Below, piece by piece: positions 12,949 through 21,374 of a DNA stretch of 25,229 bases (positions are counted from its first letter, which is position 1; the number at the start of each line of letters is the position of its first letter). The notes under the pieces were generated by a model. It did no database searches. It saw only the letters and a list, made by a program, of their open reading frames with translations, and was not told the DNA's origin. Both the position numbers and the translations under genes were made by a program. Where the stretch lies: positions 1 to 25,229 of the forward strand of contig JAMCXR010000028.1 in NCBI GenBank assembly GCA_023474185.1, given 5' to 3'. This stretch comes from Patescibacteria group bacterium (GTDB lineage: Bacteria; Patescibacteriota; Minisyncoccia; UBA6257; Colwellbacteraceae).

Positions 12949-13677
12949 TTAAACGCTTTTTGCCTCCGACTTAGCGACCCGCTTGTTCCGGTTTTTGCTG
13001 TCGCTAATAATCTGGCCATCCAAAATATGGATGATTCTGTCAGCGTGCTCGGCAACATAAGGCTCATGCGTGATTAAAACTATGGTCTTTCCTCCGTTTT
13101 CGTTCAGGGATTGGAAAGTGCGCAAAACCATTTCCCCGGTTTTGGAATCCAAGTTGCCGGTCGGTTCGTCAGCCAAAACAATAGACGGGCTGTTAACCAA
13201 AGCGCGGGCAATCGCGACTCTTTGCATCATCCCTCCGGAAAGCTGATTGCTGTGATACAGCCAAAAACCCTCTGGAAACGCCGATTCGCGGAGGGCCGCT
13301 TTGGCTATTTCTTCGCGCTTTTCTTTGGCGACCCCCTCGTAAATCAGCGGCAAAGCGACGTTGCGGAGAACGCTGGCCCGCGGCAAAAGGTTGAACGCTT
13401 GGAAAACAAAGCCGATTTTTTCCCTTCTTATGTCCGCCAACTCATCGTCGGAGAGTTTGGAAAGATCCTTTCCGTCGAGAAAGTATTCGCCGCTGGTCGG
13501 GGTATCCAAAGCGCCGATAATGTGCATCAAGGTCGACTTTCCGGAACCGGAGGGACCCATAATGGCCACGAACTCGCCCTCGGTCACCGAGAAAGTGATT
13601 CCTTTCAGAACTTCGGTTTTCAAACCGCCGTTATCGTAAGTTTTTCTTATTTCCCTGCAATCTATTACCTGCTTCAT
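12949..13677 (-). CDS. ABC transporter ATPase, MacB/LolD type
   Basis: The 242-residue ATPase has Walker A GPSGSGKST (41-49), Q-loop Q93 in VFQAFNLLPR, signature LSGGMMQR (146-153), Walker B IVLADEP (166-172) and switch H204. The signature has Met where LSGGQ is usual, which is uncommon but found in active members. The TYDNGG...EVLKG start is typical of the MacB/LolD/FtsE branch that powers FtsX-fold permeases. Its ATG overlaps the stop of the adaptor gene as ATGA (13674-13677) and its stop lies six bases before the permease, so the operon is tightly coupled. Confidence 0.92.
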   Translation of the reverse strand: MKQVIDCREIRKTYDNGGLKTEVLKGITFSVTEGEFVAIMGPSGSGKSTLMHIIGALDTPTSGEYFLDGKDLSKLSDDELADIRREKIGFVFQAFNLLPRASVLRNVALPLIYEGVAKEKREEIAKAALRESAFPEGFWLYHSNQLSGGMMQRVAIARALVNSPSIVLADEPTGNLDSKTGEMVLRTFQSLNENGGKTIVLITHEPYVAEHADRIIHILDGQIISDSKNRNKRVAKSEAKSV

Positions 13678-15476
13678 CCCCCAAGTAGAAATCTACCTCC
13701 GCCACCAGTTCCGCCTCGCATCGCTCCGCCTCCTCCGAGTCCGGAAACCGAGGGGACGCTCGATCCCTGGATAGTCTGGGTGATGATTTGATCCCCGGCT
13801 TTCACTCCGGAAATTATTTCCGCAAGAGTGTTATTTGTCAGACCGATAACTACCGGAACCTGTTTGGGAGCAGAATTTAGTTCCACACCCTGAGTGCCGG
13901 AAACGTCCGAAGTAGAGCTGCTTACGGGAGATTGGGGTTCCAAAACATAACTCGTTCCGTTAGAGGTGACAATCGCAGAACTGGGTATAGTTATCACGTT
14001 TTGGTGAACTCCGGTGACAATATCGGCCGTCACGCTCATTCCCGGCTTGATTTGATCGGCGCCCGGAGCGCCGCTTAAGCTGATCTGCACATTGTAGTTG
14101 ACCACGCCCTGGCTCACAGTACCCACCGGGTCGACTTCGATTACCGTGCCCGCCAGCGACAAGCCGTTTATGGCGTCAAAGGTCAGAGTGGCTTTATCGC
14201 CAAGGTTCACTTTGGCCGCATCCACTTCGTTCAGGGTCACCTCGGCTATTTTCTGCCCGCCGACCATGCTTACCGCCGGAGTCGGCACGGTCGCGCCCAC
14301 GGTCGAGGGCACCGTGGAAACAATGCCGGCGATCGGCGCGCGGATCGAGCAGTCCGCCAGATTTTCTTCCGCGGTCTGTAAGTTGTTCTGCGCGGTCTCG
14401 ATGGCAATTTCTTGGGTTTGAATGTCAACCGGGGTCGGCCCCGCCACCAGTTCCGCCAGGGTGCTGCTGGCCTCGGCGAGCGACAGCTGATCGTTTTCTA
14501 AATTATTTTTATCCGTGCTTATTCCGTTAATGACTCCTAAAACATTGGACACGTCGTTATTGACCGTTTTTATATCGCTGCCGAAAGTCGTCTGGAAGGT
14601 TGCGGTCACCGGCGGAAGCGGGGTTTGCTGGCTGTCGGTCGGATAGTTATTGACCACGAAGTTCAATAAGTCATTGATTGATTTAATGCTGGCGCTGACG
14701 AACTGGGAGGTGCTATAGGTTTCCGAGAATAATGAATCCAGCGCGGCCTGGTTTGAATTCCGGCTATCGTTGTGGAAATCAGCTAGGTTGGCCTGGTAAG
14801 CGGCCAGGGCGGAATCATAGGCAGCAACCACTTTGTTGGCATAGGGCTGAGTTTCGGTCTGAAGATAGCTGGGCATCAGGTTTACGTACTCTTGAGGATT
14901 CTGCTGGCTTTTGGTAATGGCGTAGCCGTTAACGAAACTATTGGCATCGGCCATAATCGCTTGCATGTCGACAAACGCCGAAGCCAAAGTGTCGAATCCG
15001 TTTTGATAATCGGTATTGACCGTCGTCGAGGCGTCCGCCAGGTTTTGCTGCGCCTGCACGACCGCGCTTTGGTCTTGAATCAAGGTGCTGGTTGTGACTT
15101 CCTGCATTTTCTCGAGAGCCAGCTGCGCCGATTGCAGAGAGAGCTGCGCTTGGCGCAAGGCCCGCAACTCATTGGTCGCATCGAGCTGCACCAATAATTG
15201 ACCGGTGTTAACCTTGTCTCCGGGTTGAACATAGACTCCGGTGACCGTTTCCGTCACCTGCGGATTGATATTGATTTGCGATGTATTCTGCACTTGGCCG
15301 CTGCCGGTGACGGAAGCGACGACCGTACCGGTAGTCGCCTCGGATATCAGGTATCTAGGGGCGGTGCTACCCGAGGTGGCAGTGGAACGCCAATAAACGG
15401 TGATCGCAAAAAGAACTGCAATAATCAGCGAAAGCAATTTATGCCCTTTTACAAACTTTTTAATTTTTTGAAACAT
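13674..15476 (-). CDS. HlyD/MacA-like membrane-fusion adaptor
   Basis: From ATG 15476 the product has 600 residues, well above the 350-400 usual for MacA. It has an N-terminal membrane helix (LLSLIIAVLFAITVYW) and a barrel-sandwich half (GSGQVQNTSQININPQ, GVYVQPGDKVNTGQLLVQLD). A very long, largely helical hairpin follows, then the second half-motif (IRAPIAGIVSTVPSTVGATV), beta-barrel domains, and a Gly-rich end. The enlarged hairpin, with repeated Ala/Gln/Asn-rich helices, may bridge a thick cell wall or S-layer. An in-frame ATG at 15566 would add 30 residues ahead of the signal anchor and was not chosen. First gene of the export operon. Confidence 0.85.
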   Translation of the reverse strand: MFQKIKKFVKGHKLLSLIIAVLFAITVYWRSTATSGSTAPRYLISEATTGTVVASVTGSGQVQNTSQININPQVTETVTGVYVQPGDKVNTGQLLVQLDATNELRALRQAQLSLQSAQLALEKMQEVTTSTLIQDQSAVVQAQQNLADASTTVNTDYQNGFDTLASAFVDMQAIMADANSFVNGYAITKSQQNPQEYVNLMPSYLQTETQPYANKVVAAYDSALAAYQANLADFHNDSRNSNQAALDSLFSETYSTSQFVSASIKSINDLLNFVVNNYPTDSQQTPLPPVTATFQTTFGSDIKTVNNDVSNVLGVINGISTDKNNLENDQLSLAEASSTLAELVAGPTPVDIQTQEIAIETAQNNLQTAEENLADCSIRAPIAGIVSTVPSTVGATVPTPAVSMVGGQKIAEVTLNEVDAAKVNLGDKATLTFDAINGLSLAGTVIEVDPVGTVSQGVVNYNVQISLSGAPGADQIKPGMSVTADIVTGVHQNVITIPSSAIVTSNGTSYVLEPQSPVSSSTSDVSGTQGVELNSAPKQVPVVIGLTNNTLAEIISGVKAGDQIITQTIQGSSVPSVSGLGGGGAMRGGTGGGGRFLLGG

Positions 15477-15601
15477 AACCGTTAAGGAATGACTTATCCC
15501 GGCCGAAATTAAACGTGCTTCATAAGAGTACATCTTAGAATAAATTTTTAGCAACACCCTCTTCATCGGTTATTCATCTAGACAAATCCCGCTTGTTGCC
15601 G

Positions 15602-15630
15602 TTGACAAGAAACTTTTTCCGTGTTTAATA
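15602..15630 (+). promoter_or_regulatory. promoter for the 15700 gene
   Basis: TTGACA (15602-15607) is followed by TTTAAT (16-bp gap) or TTAATA (17-bp gap). An 8-bp inverted repeat AACAGCTA...TAGCTGTT (15630-15637 and 15655-15662) begins at the -10 region and could be an operator or leader hairpin. Confidence 0.5.
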
Positions 15631-15699
15631 ACAGCTAGGTAAAACACCTTTTGATAGCTGTTCATTCCAAATCCAAGAACGCGCAAGGAGGAGTGTCCC

Positions 15700-16386
15700 A
15701 TGCGGATAACGGCTCGGATTCCCGGAGGAAATGGCAGGCTCTTGCAATATCTTCAGGCTTTCCGAATTTCCGGCCAAGTCGTCCAAAACTTCATTGTCGT
15801 CGACCTCCAAGAGCTGCCGGAAAAAAGCGGTTTTCCTTCGCCCAGGGCCTACTATCTTCCGCCGCAACTTTCTTCGCTCAAGCCGGAACCGGAGCTGCAC
15901 ATCGAACTCTCCGAACACGGCGGCGCGGAACTCCATTCGGGAAGCGCGACGATTGTTTGCGGGGTAAGCGGCAAGGCCCTTCGGCCGTTTCGTATCCCCC
16001 GTTCAAACGTAATGGCTTGCGGCGAGCACGCTATCTTTTCCGTTCCCTGGGCGGTAATGGCGATCACCGCAACCCATCCCGGCGACAAAATAGAGGTACT
16101 GAAACACCGAATCGAGAAGTTTCCGATGGGAGCACGCCTGAAAACCGAAGAAGTATGGAAGGGCTGCGCGCGGATCGCAGAAGTCAGGTGCCGCGGGTGC
16201 GGCTTTGAGGGCCCGCCGGAGAAACATGCTCGCCTGCAACAAAACCGCGTTTGCAGCGGGACGCTCGCGCCTACCAGGCTAGACTTGCCGGCCGGCCTGG
16301 AAAAATACCAAGCGGCCGCGGCGGCGGCGGCGATAAAGTCCAAGTGTCTTCACTGCCGCGAACCGCACTATTTTCTGCGCACCTAG
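15700..16386 (+). CDS. unknown protein with Cys-rich (zinc) C terminus
   Basis: The 228-residue product has no recognised domain in its first 150 residues. A Cys-rich region follows: VRCRGCGFEG, then C in NRVCSGTL, then KCLHCREPH close to the end. The C-x2-C pairs suggest a split zinc ribbon. An Ala run (YQAAAAAAAIKSK) separates the last pair. The start is well supported by AAGGAGG eight bases upstream, the best Shine-Dalgarno site in the window, and by a promoter about 75 bases before it. It ends with a strong terminator, so it is monocistronic. It could be a regulator or RNA-associated protein, but nothing in the sequence decides this. Confidence 0.7.
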   Translation: MRITARIPGGNGRLLQYLQAFRISGQVVQNFIVVDLQELPEKSGFPSPRAYYLPPQLSSLKPEPELHIELSEHGGAELHSGSATIVCGVSGKALRPFRIPRSNVMACGEHAIFSVPWAVMAITATHPGDKIEVLKHRIEKFPMGARLKTEEVWKGCARIAEVRCRGCGFEGPPEKHARLQQNRVCSGTLAPTRLDLPAGLEKYQAAAAAAAIKSKCLHCREPHYFLRT

Positions 16387-16408
16387 CGAGTGTCGGATCG
16401 CGGAAATT

Positions 16409-16440
16409 CCCCGGGTAGAGCAATTTGCCCGGGGCTTTTT
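16409..16440 (+). terminator. intrinsic terminator of the 15700 gene
   Basis: CCCCGGG (16409-16415) pairs with CCCGGGG (16428-16434) across a 12-nt loop, followed by CTTTTT. It lies 23 bases after the stop codon. Confidence 0.85.
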
Positions 16441-16524
16441 ATCTTCCTTGATTTAATTTCGTTTTAAGAATAGTTTTAAGAAAGCCATCGTAATGTATGT
16501 CCTTTTGCGGGAGGTTTGAAGGCG

Positions 16525-17070
16525 TTGCATTTAGTAAGAAGACGCGAGCAATCAAAACTTAATATTCGCGGAGGCATGCCTTTTTGGTATCACCCGTGCG
16601 GCTATCACATGGTGGTAGCTGAATCGTTGCGCAACAAGCTGGTTGTTGTTTCCAAGTGGGCCAAGCTCGTCGTCTCCGCTTACAAAGGGTCCGGCGACGA
16701 GAAATGGTCGGTTCATTGGGAAATAGACCACGGACGCATTGCGGGAGTCGGCGGTCAAATTCTCTTCTCTTCCGAAGAATTGATTGCGGCCTTCGGTTGC
16801 TCCGAGCGCGTTTTAGCCAGTCACAACGAACTAACCAAAAGATACGGGGCCGACTGCGGAGTTCAAGGTAAATACATCAGGCAGCTGAGATACCTGAACA
16901 TTCCCTGTCCGGGAACCGGAAGTGACGGCGACCCCAATATCTCCGCGTATATTACCGAGAGTATTCGTTTGGGAGTCTGGAAACTCCTCAACGCCCACAC
17001 CAAGGGGAAACTCCCGCCTCTTCCGCTGTTTCCCGACGACGTTCAAGAAGAAGGAATCGTGGGAAGCTAG
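16525..17070 (+). CDS. unknown protein, TTG start
   Basis: The product is about 181 residues, starting HLVRRREQSKLNIRGGM after the initiator. It has no signal peptide and no familiar domain. The middle (SVHWEIDHGRIAGVGGQILFSSEELIAAFGCSERVLASHNELTKRYG) looks like an alpha/beta fold ending in a helix that could bind nucleic acid. No ATG lies near the N terminus. GGGAGG at 16509-16514 suits TTG 16525 (10-base gap) better than the in-frame TTG at 16516. Its codon use and GC content match the chromosomal genes. It sits between a terminator and the convergent metal-transport operon, with no partner gene to suggest a role. Confidence 0.55.
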   Translation: MHLVRRREQSKLNIRGGMPFWYHPCGYHMVVAESLRNKLVVVSKWAKLVVSAYKGSGDEKWSVHWEIDHGRIAGVGGQILFSSEELIAAFGCSERVLASHNELTKRYGADCGVQGKYIRQLRYLNIPCPGTGSDGDPNISAYITESIRLGVWKLLNAHTKGKLPPLPLFPDDVQEEGIVGS

Positions 17071-17153
17071 CGATGCACCCTTTTCCGCTCCGAGCCCAAC
17101 AAGGCTACGGGGCGGTTTCATTTGATTTGAAATCGATCTTAAAAGTCTGGATT

Positions 17154-18008
17154 TCAGGCAGAAACCAATTTAGGCTTGACCGCCTCGAAAAACCTGACCG
17201 CGGAATAGCCCAAGAAAGTTATAGTGGTAATGAAGAAGCTCACAGGGTACGGCAGGTAAAACGATACAAAAAGGCCGAACCAGGTGGCCAGAAGGGCGAT
17301 TATTACCGCGAGCAGAATTCCCTGCGCCGGGTGCCTGGTCATTCTTTGGGCAATGGCGGCTGGAGTCACCATTAAGGCGAAAATCAAAAGGACGCCGACT
17401 ACCTGCACGGAAATCGAAGTAGCTACGGCCAGCAAAATCATGAAGAAAACCCCGAACCAAAAGATGGATATCCCTTTGGCCTCGGCTATGTCTTCGCTTA
17501 AGGAGCTGAACAAAAGCGGACGATAAATGACCGCCACCGAGAAAAGGATGACCAAAGCGGCGATGAGCGTCACTAAAACGTCGCTGGCGCTGATGCCGAG
17601 TATCTGGCCGAAAAGTATCGAATAAGCCTCAGTGGCATAGCCGGTATAAAGACTGATGAATAGAACGCCTATGCCCAGCATGAACGCCAAAACTATCCCT
17701 ATTTGTACATCGCGGCTCATCGCTTTGCGCCCGAAAGTAGCCATCGCCACTCCGCCGCCGACGGTAAATACCAAAAGACCCACAATCGGATTGAGGCTCA
17801 TTAAAACCGCGCCGGCGGCTCCGGCAAAGCCGATATGCGACAAAGCGTGAGCGGCGAAGGATGAGCGGCGAAGGATGACAAAGTAACCGACTATTCCGGC
17901 GACTACGGCCACGATGGTCCCGGCTTCGAAAGCATGCTGCATAAACGGGTACTGCAGCATCATTTGCAGGTCGCTTATAATATTCCAATTGAAATTGGCG
18001 CTAGTCAT
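17154..18008 (-). CDS. zinc/manganese ABC transporter permease
   Basis: The 284-residue protein has about eight membrane segments and the ABC-3 (ZnuB/MntB) pattern: HAFEAGTIVAVVAGIVGYFVILRRSSFAAHALSHIGFAGAAGA near the start, then VQVVGVLLIFALMVTPAAIAQRMTRHP, the cytoplasmic coupling region. It would form the membrane channel for metal import. ATG 18008 overlaps the end of the ATPase gene by eight bases. Last gene of a three-gene operon (binding protein, ATPase, permease). Confidence 0.9.
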   Translation of the reverse strand: MTSANFNWNIISDLQMMLQYPFMQHAFEAGTIVAVVAGIVGYFVILRRSSFAAHALSHIGFAGAAGAVLMSLNPIVGLLVFTVGGGVAMATFGRKAMSRDVQIGIVLAFMLGIGVLFISLYTGYATEAYSILFGQILGISASDVLVTLIAALVILFSVAVIYRPLLFSSLSEDIAEAKGISIFWFGVFFMILLAVATSISVQVVGVLLIFALMVTPAAIAQRMTRHPAQGILLAVIIALLATWFGLFVSFYLPYPVSFFITTITFLGYSAVRFFEAVKPKLVSA

Positions 18009-18849
18009 AATGTTCGTGTTGACCGCGGTGGTGGTGATGGCGATGATTGGCCGCATGATGATGTTCCGGCTCCTCTATCCCGATGATAGCCACCCGCCCC
18101 TGCGAATCTTTCAATACTTCGACCGGAGTATCGTAAATCTCAGTTAAAGATTTTGAAGTAAGTATATCTTGGGGTTTGCCCGTAGCGACTCTTCCGTTAG
18201 CCACGTAAATCACCTGATCCAAAACCGAAAGCAACGGATTGATGTTGTGCGCGATGAGTAGCGCCGTGATTCCTCGCAAGCGAACTACCCGATTGATGAG
18301 GCTGACGAAATCGGATTCCCTCCGGATGTCGAGGTTGGCCAAGGGCTCGTCGAGCAAAAGAAGGTCCGGATTGCCGATCAGCGCTTCCGCCAAAAAAATT
18401 CGCTGCAGTTCCCCGCCGGACAATTCTCCCAACGGCTTGTGCGCCAACTCCCCGGCGCCAACCGACTTCAAGACGTCCAACGCCTCCTTCATTCCGGCGT
18501 CGGCCAGGCCGGTGCCCCAGCGGGTGCCGACCAACCCCAGCCGAACGAACTCCGCCGCTTCGATGAAAGTTTCGTTGTCGATGTCGTGACGTTGGGAAAC
18601 GTAGCCGATGCGGGGATTGCCGCGAGCCGGCGATTTGCCAAAAATCGTCAGTTCGCCGGAAAGCGGCTTGGATAATCCTAGCAAAAGCTTGAAGAGAGTT
18701 GTCTTGCCGGACCCGTTGGGGCCCAGAATAGCAACAAACTCCCCTTTCCCCACGGTAAAATCGGCCTCTTGCCAGACCTTGCGACCAACATATCCCGCCG
18801 CCAGTTTTCTCGCTTCGATAACTTTGCCTGTAATACTGCCTCCTTCCAT
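18001..18849 (-). CDS. zinc/manganese ABC transporter ATPase with His-rich tail
   Basis: The 282-residue ATPase has Walker A GPNGSGKTT (43-51), Q-loop Q86, signature LSGGELQR (143-150), Walker B LLLLDEP (163-169) and switch H201. It ends in a His-rich tail (EEPEHHHAANHRHHHHRGQH, then EHYD), which should bind zinc or a similar metal at the cytoplasmic face. His-rich stretches are usual in binding proteins of these systems but less so on the ATPase, so metal-sensing feedback on transport is a reasonable inference. Two bases separate it from the stop of the binding-protein gene. Confidence 0.92.
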   Translation of the reverse strand: MEGGSITGKVIEARKLAAGYVGRKVWQEADFTVGKGEFVAILGPNGSGKTTLFKLLLGLSKPLSGELTIFGKSPARGNPRIGYVSQRHDIDNETFIEAAEFVRLGLVGTRWGTGLADAGMKEALDVLKSVGAGELAHKPLGELSGGELQRIFLAEALIGNPDLLLLDEPLANLDIRRESDFVSLINRVVRLRGITALLIAHNINPLLSVLDQVIYVANGRVATGKPQDILTSKSLTEIYDTPVEVLKDSQGRVAIIGIEEPEHHHAANHRHHHHRGQHEHYD

Positions 18850-18851
18850 TT

Positions 18852-19775
18852 TTATTTTCCTCCTGCTTTGGCGCTAAGCGCGTTTTGAAGCTCCGTCACT
18901 TCTGCATTCATCCAATCTTGAAACGGCATATTTGATGGCTGAACTATTTCGGTGACTCCGATTATCGGTATTCCTTCCTGCAGCGCCATTTTTTTCATAT
19001 CGCTGGTTAACGGGGTTATCGTTTGTTGATTATACACCAAAACGGCCGGTTCCTTGCTTTTCAGTTGATTTTGAAACTCGGCTACGCTTTGCGTCGGCGG
19101 ATCGTTGCCCTCGGCGACCGCCTGCATGAACGCCGGGGGAGAAATCAAATCTAAACCGGCAGCATTCGCCAAATACGAGAAGATGTCTTCCGTAGATGCG
19201 ACCTTCGTTCCGGCAAATTGTTGTTTGATGGAAGCTATTTTGTTTTGATAAACGGCCGCCGAATTTTCGAACTCCTGGTACCGGGCTGCGTAATAAGATT
19301 GGCCGGCGGGGTCGAGGGCTGTCAAGTCTTTTTCTATTTGCGCCGCCGTCTCATTCACGTATTCTGGGCTGTACCAAAAATGCGGATTGTCACCGCTCTT
19401 TTTCCCCAAAAGCGAGGCCACGTCCAAAACTTTCCTGCTCCGGCTGGGATTGGCCGCCAGCAATTTTTTCGCCCAACCGTCGTATCCTGCGCCGTTGACG
19501 ATTACGTAATCGGCGTTAGCCAGGGCAATGGCGGTATCGGTGTTGCTTTCGTATTCGTGCGGATCGGCGTTGGGATCGGAAACAACGCTAAGGACGCTGA
19601 CTCTAGCGCCCCCTATTTGGGAAGCGATGCTGCCCCAGAAATTTTCCGCCGCCACCACTCGGAGAACGGTTTCTGTCTGTTTGGCCGGTCGGGGCATCCC
19701 GACTTTACTCGCAATTAACAGTCCGCTTATCAAAGCAGCCAGCACCGCCAGGATGACCAATAGTTTCTTGCCCAT
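18852..19775 (-). CDS. zinc/manganese-binding protein of the ABC importer (ZnuA/TroA family)
   Basis: The 307-residue protein has an N-terminal anchor (LLVILAVLAALISGLLIA) without a lipobox Cys, so it is probably held by an uncleaved signal anchor. The TroA fold is marked by RVVAAENFWGSIASQIGG and by DPNADPHEYE with metal ligand His (about residue 73). A second His lies in DNPHFWYSPEYV (about 132). ASTEDIFSYL carries Glu where the third ligand usually is, and AEGNDPPT follows. ATG 19775 was chosen because TATAAT ends seven bases upstream, fitting a leaderless transcript. The ATG three codons earlier lies within the -10 box itself. Confidence 0.88.
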   Translation of the reverse strand: MGKKLLVILAVLAALISGLLIASKVGMPRPAKQTETVLRVVAAENFWGSIASQIGGARVSVLSVVSDPNADPHEYESNTDTAIALANADYVIVNGAGYDGWAKKLLAANPSRSRKVLDVASLLGKKSGDNPHFWYSPEYVNETAAQIEKDLTALDPAGQSYYAARYQEFENSAAVYQNKIASIKQQFAGTKVASTEDIFSYLANAAGLDLISPPAFMQAVAEGNDPPTQSVAEFQNQLKSKEPAVLVYNQQTITPLTSDMKKMALQEGIPIIGVTEIVQPSNMPFQDWMNAEVTELQNALSAKAGGK

Positions 19776-19782
19776 GCCTTTC

Positions 19783-19791
19783 ATTATAGCA
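19783..19791 (-). promoter_or_regulatory. extended -10 promoter, probably leaderless transcript
   Basis: TGCTATAAT on the minus strand is an extended -10 element with no clear -35. Transcription would start at or one base before the ATG at 19775. No obvious Zur or MntR palindrome is seen beside it. Confidence 0.6.
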
Positions 19792-19838
19792 TCGTCGTCA
19801 AGCCAAGCGGCATCGGATAGCAAGGGTCTAAACGCGGT

Positions 19839-21374
19839 TTAAACCAATCCGGGGAAATAGTCCGATTTGATTTGCATGGCCGGAACTCCTAAGTCGCGAA
19901 GGCTTTTCCGAAAGCCGTCGACCAGCGAACGCGGTCCGGAAAGATAAAACGTCCTCTCCAAATAATCCGGGATTTCTTCGCGGATTGCCGATTCGGTCAG
20001 CAATCCCTTTCTTCCATTCCAATCCGGCGGAGTTTTATCGGCGTTAGTTGCAACGTAAACAACTTTGGCTCCGAGCTCCGCCCGCGCCCTGTCCAGCATT
20101 TCCCGATAAGCCAAGTCTTGCGGCGACTGGGCGGAATAAAGCAAAACAACGTCTCTTTTCTCCTTAGAGCGCAGAAGGTGGCACAAGATGCTGTGAAAAG
20201 GCGTGATTCCTATGCCTCCGGCGATAAAGGCCAGTTTTTTCTCTTTATCTTTGGGCAAGACGAAATCGCCTGCGGGTTGAGCCGCCAAAACCCGGTCGTT
20301 CTCTTTCAGCGAGAACATCGCCTGCTTGAAACTGCTGGATTCGGGATAAAATTTCACTCCCAGTTTGATTTCCTTTTCGTCCGGAGAAGAAGCAATGGTG
20401 AAATACCGCCGGTTGCCCCGGTCATCCGGCTTTTCATGCGGCAAAGTCCATTCCATGTATTGGCCGGGCAAAAAAATGACCGGCACATCAGCGGCAAAGA
20501 CAAATTCGTAGACCCATTCCGCCAATCGGGACTTGCGCTTCAAGCGCAGCACATACCTGCCTTTTGGACCTATCAGGAAGGAAAGCAAATTTCCGACTAC
20601 AAGAGCAAGCTCCGGCGTCGAGTAAAGGGAACCAAGATGAATTATCGGAGGAAAGAACAAACCAACCAGGGCGCCGTAAGCAATTCTCTTATCGCGCGTT
20701 CCCGGAGTGGTTAGGGGTTCGGTGAGCATGATGGAAGAAAAGAAAATAATCGGAGTACCGACCAAGATTTGCCAGAAGGCGGAGACCGGAGGCGCACCTT
20801 TCGCCCAGGCGAAAATTACGGACAAAGGCACCGCCACCAGCAGAAAAGCCGCTACCAAGTCTATGCGGGATATTTTTTTGACCACTAGCCATCCTCCGAC
20901 GAGCGTGAAAGGCAGCATAGCGACAGTTCCACTCCACCAGCTCGCGGTTTGCCCTAATGTCAGAGCCGTTATTGCCACGGCCAAAGCGGCGGGGTTGAAG
21001 ATGTGCTTTTTGTTAAATGAAAGAATAAATTTGGAGGCCGTCGCCAGCACCGCCGCCCAAAGGTAAAATCCCAACCCGGAAACCGAAAAAATATGAGACA
21101 GCGGCACAGGGGTGATAATCAAAGCCAGAATTAATGAGGTGATATATGTCGATTCCACATTAACCGGCGCCTCGAAAACGGCGGCGAAAGCCTTGTTGGC
21201 GAGAAGCGCGATTGCCAGGATTATCGCCGTTGAAAACACAAGCGCCAGCGGGGAAAACGGAAGCAGGCCGAAAAAGCTTAAAACGAAGGCCGCAGCCAGC
21301 AAGGCGACCAGGACGTACACAACCAGCCGATACATCGTTATTTTGTTCAACAGCGCGTCCGCGAATTTAAACAT
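19839..21374 (-). CDS. NqrB/RnfD-like membrane domain fused to a ferredoxin-NADP reductase-type domain
   Basis: This 511-residue fusion has two parts. Residues 1-270 form about nine or ten membrane helices with RnfD/NqrB-like features (NVESTYITSLILALIITP, KHIFNPAALAVAI, SIMLTEPLTTPGTR). Residues 280-511 are an FNR-like module: GQYMEWTLP (304-312), flavin-binding RRYFTIASSP (322-331), NAD(P)-binding AGGIGITPFHSI (385-396), and a C-terminal YFPG. Electrons from NAD(P)H would reach membrane-bound flavin and then a carrier outside. No 2Fe-2S ferredoxin domain is present, unlike NqrF. It overlaps the ApbE gene by eight bases, and the FMN-binding protein is upstream, so one operon supplies enzyme, flavin transferase and acceptor. 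Confidence 0.88.
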   Translation of the reverse strand: MFKFADALLNKITMYRLVVYVLVALLAAAFVLSFFGLLPFSPLALVFSTAIILAIALLANKAFAAVFEAPVNVESTYITSLILALIITPVPLSHIFSVSGLGFYLWAAVLATASKFILSFNKKHIFNPAALAVAITALTLGQTASWWSGTVAMLPFTLVGGWLVVKKISRIDLVAAFLLVAVPLSVIFAWAKGAPPVSAFWQILVGTPIIFFSSIMLTEPLTTPGTRDKRIAYGALVGLFFPPIIHLGSLYSTPELALVVGNLLSFLIGPKGRYVLRLKRKSRLAEWVYEFVFAADVPVIFLPGQYMEWTLPHEKPDDRGNRRYFTIASSPDEKEIKLGVKFYPESSSFKQAMFSLKENDRVLAAQPAGDFVLPKDKEKKLAFIAGGIGITPFHSILCHLLRSKEKRDVVLLYSAQSPQDLAYREMLDRARAELGAKVVYVATNADKTPPDWNGRKGLLTESAIREEIPDYLERTFYLSGPRSLVDGFRKSLRDLGVPAMQIKSDYFPGLV

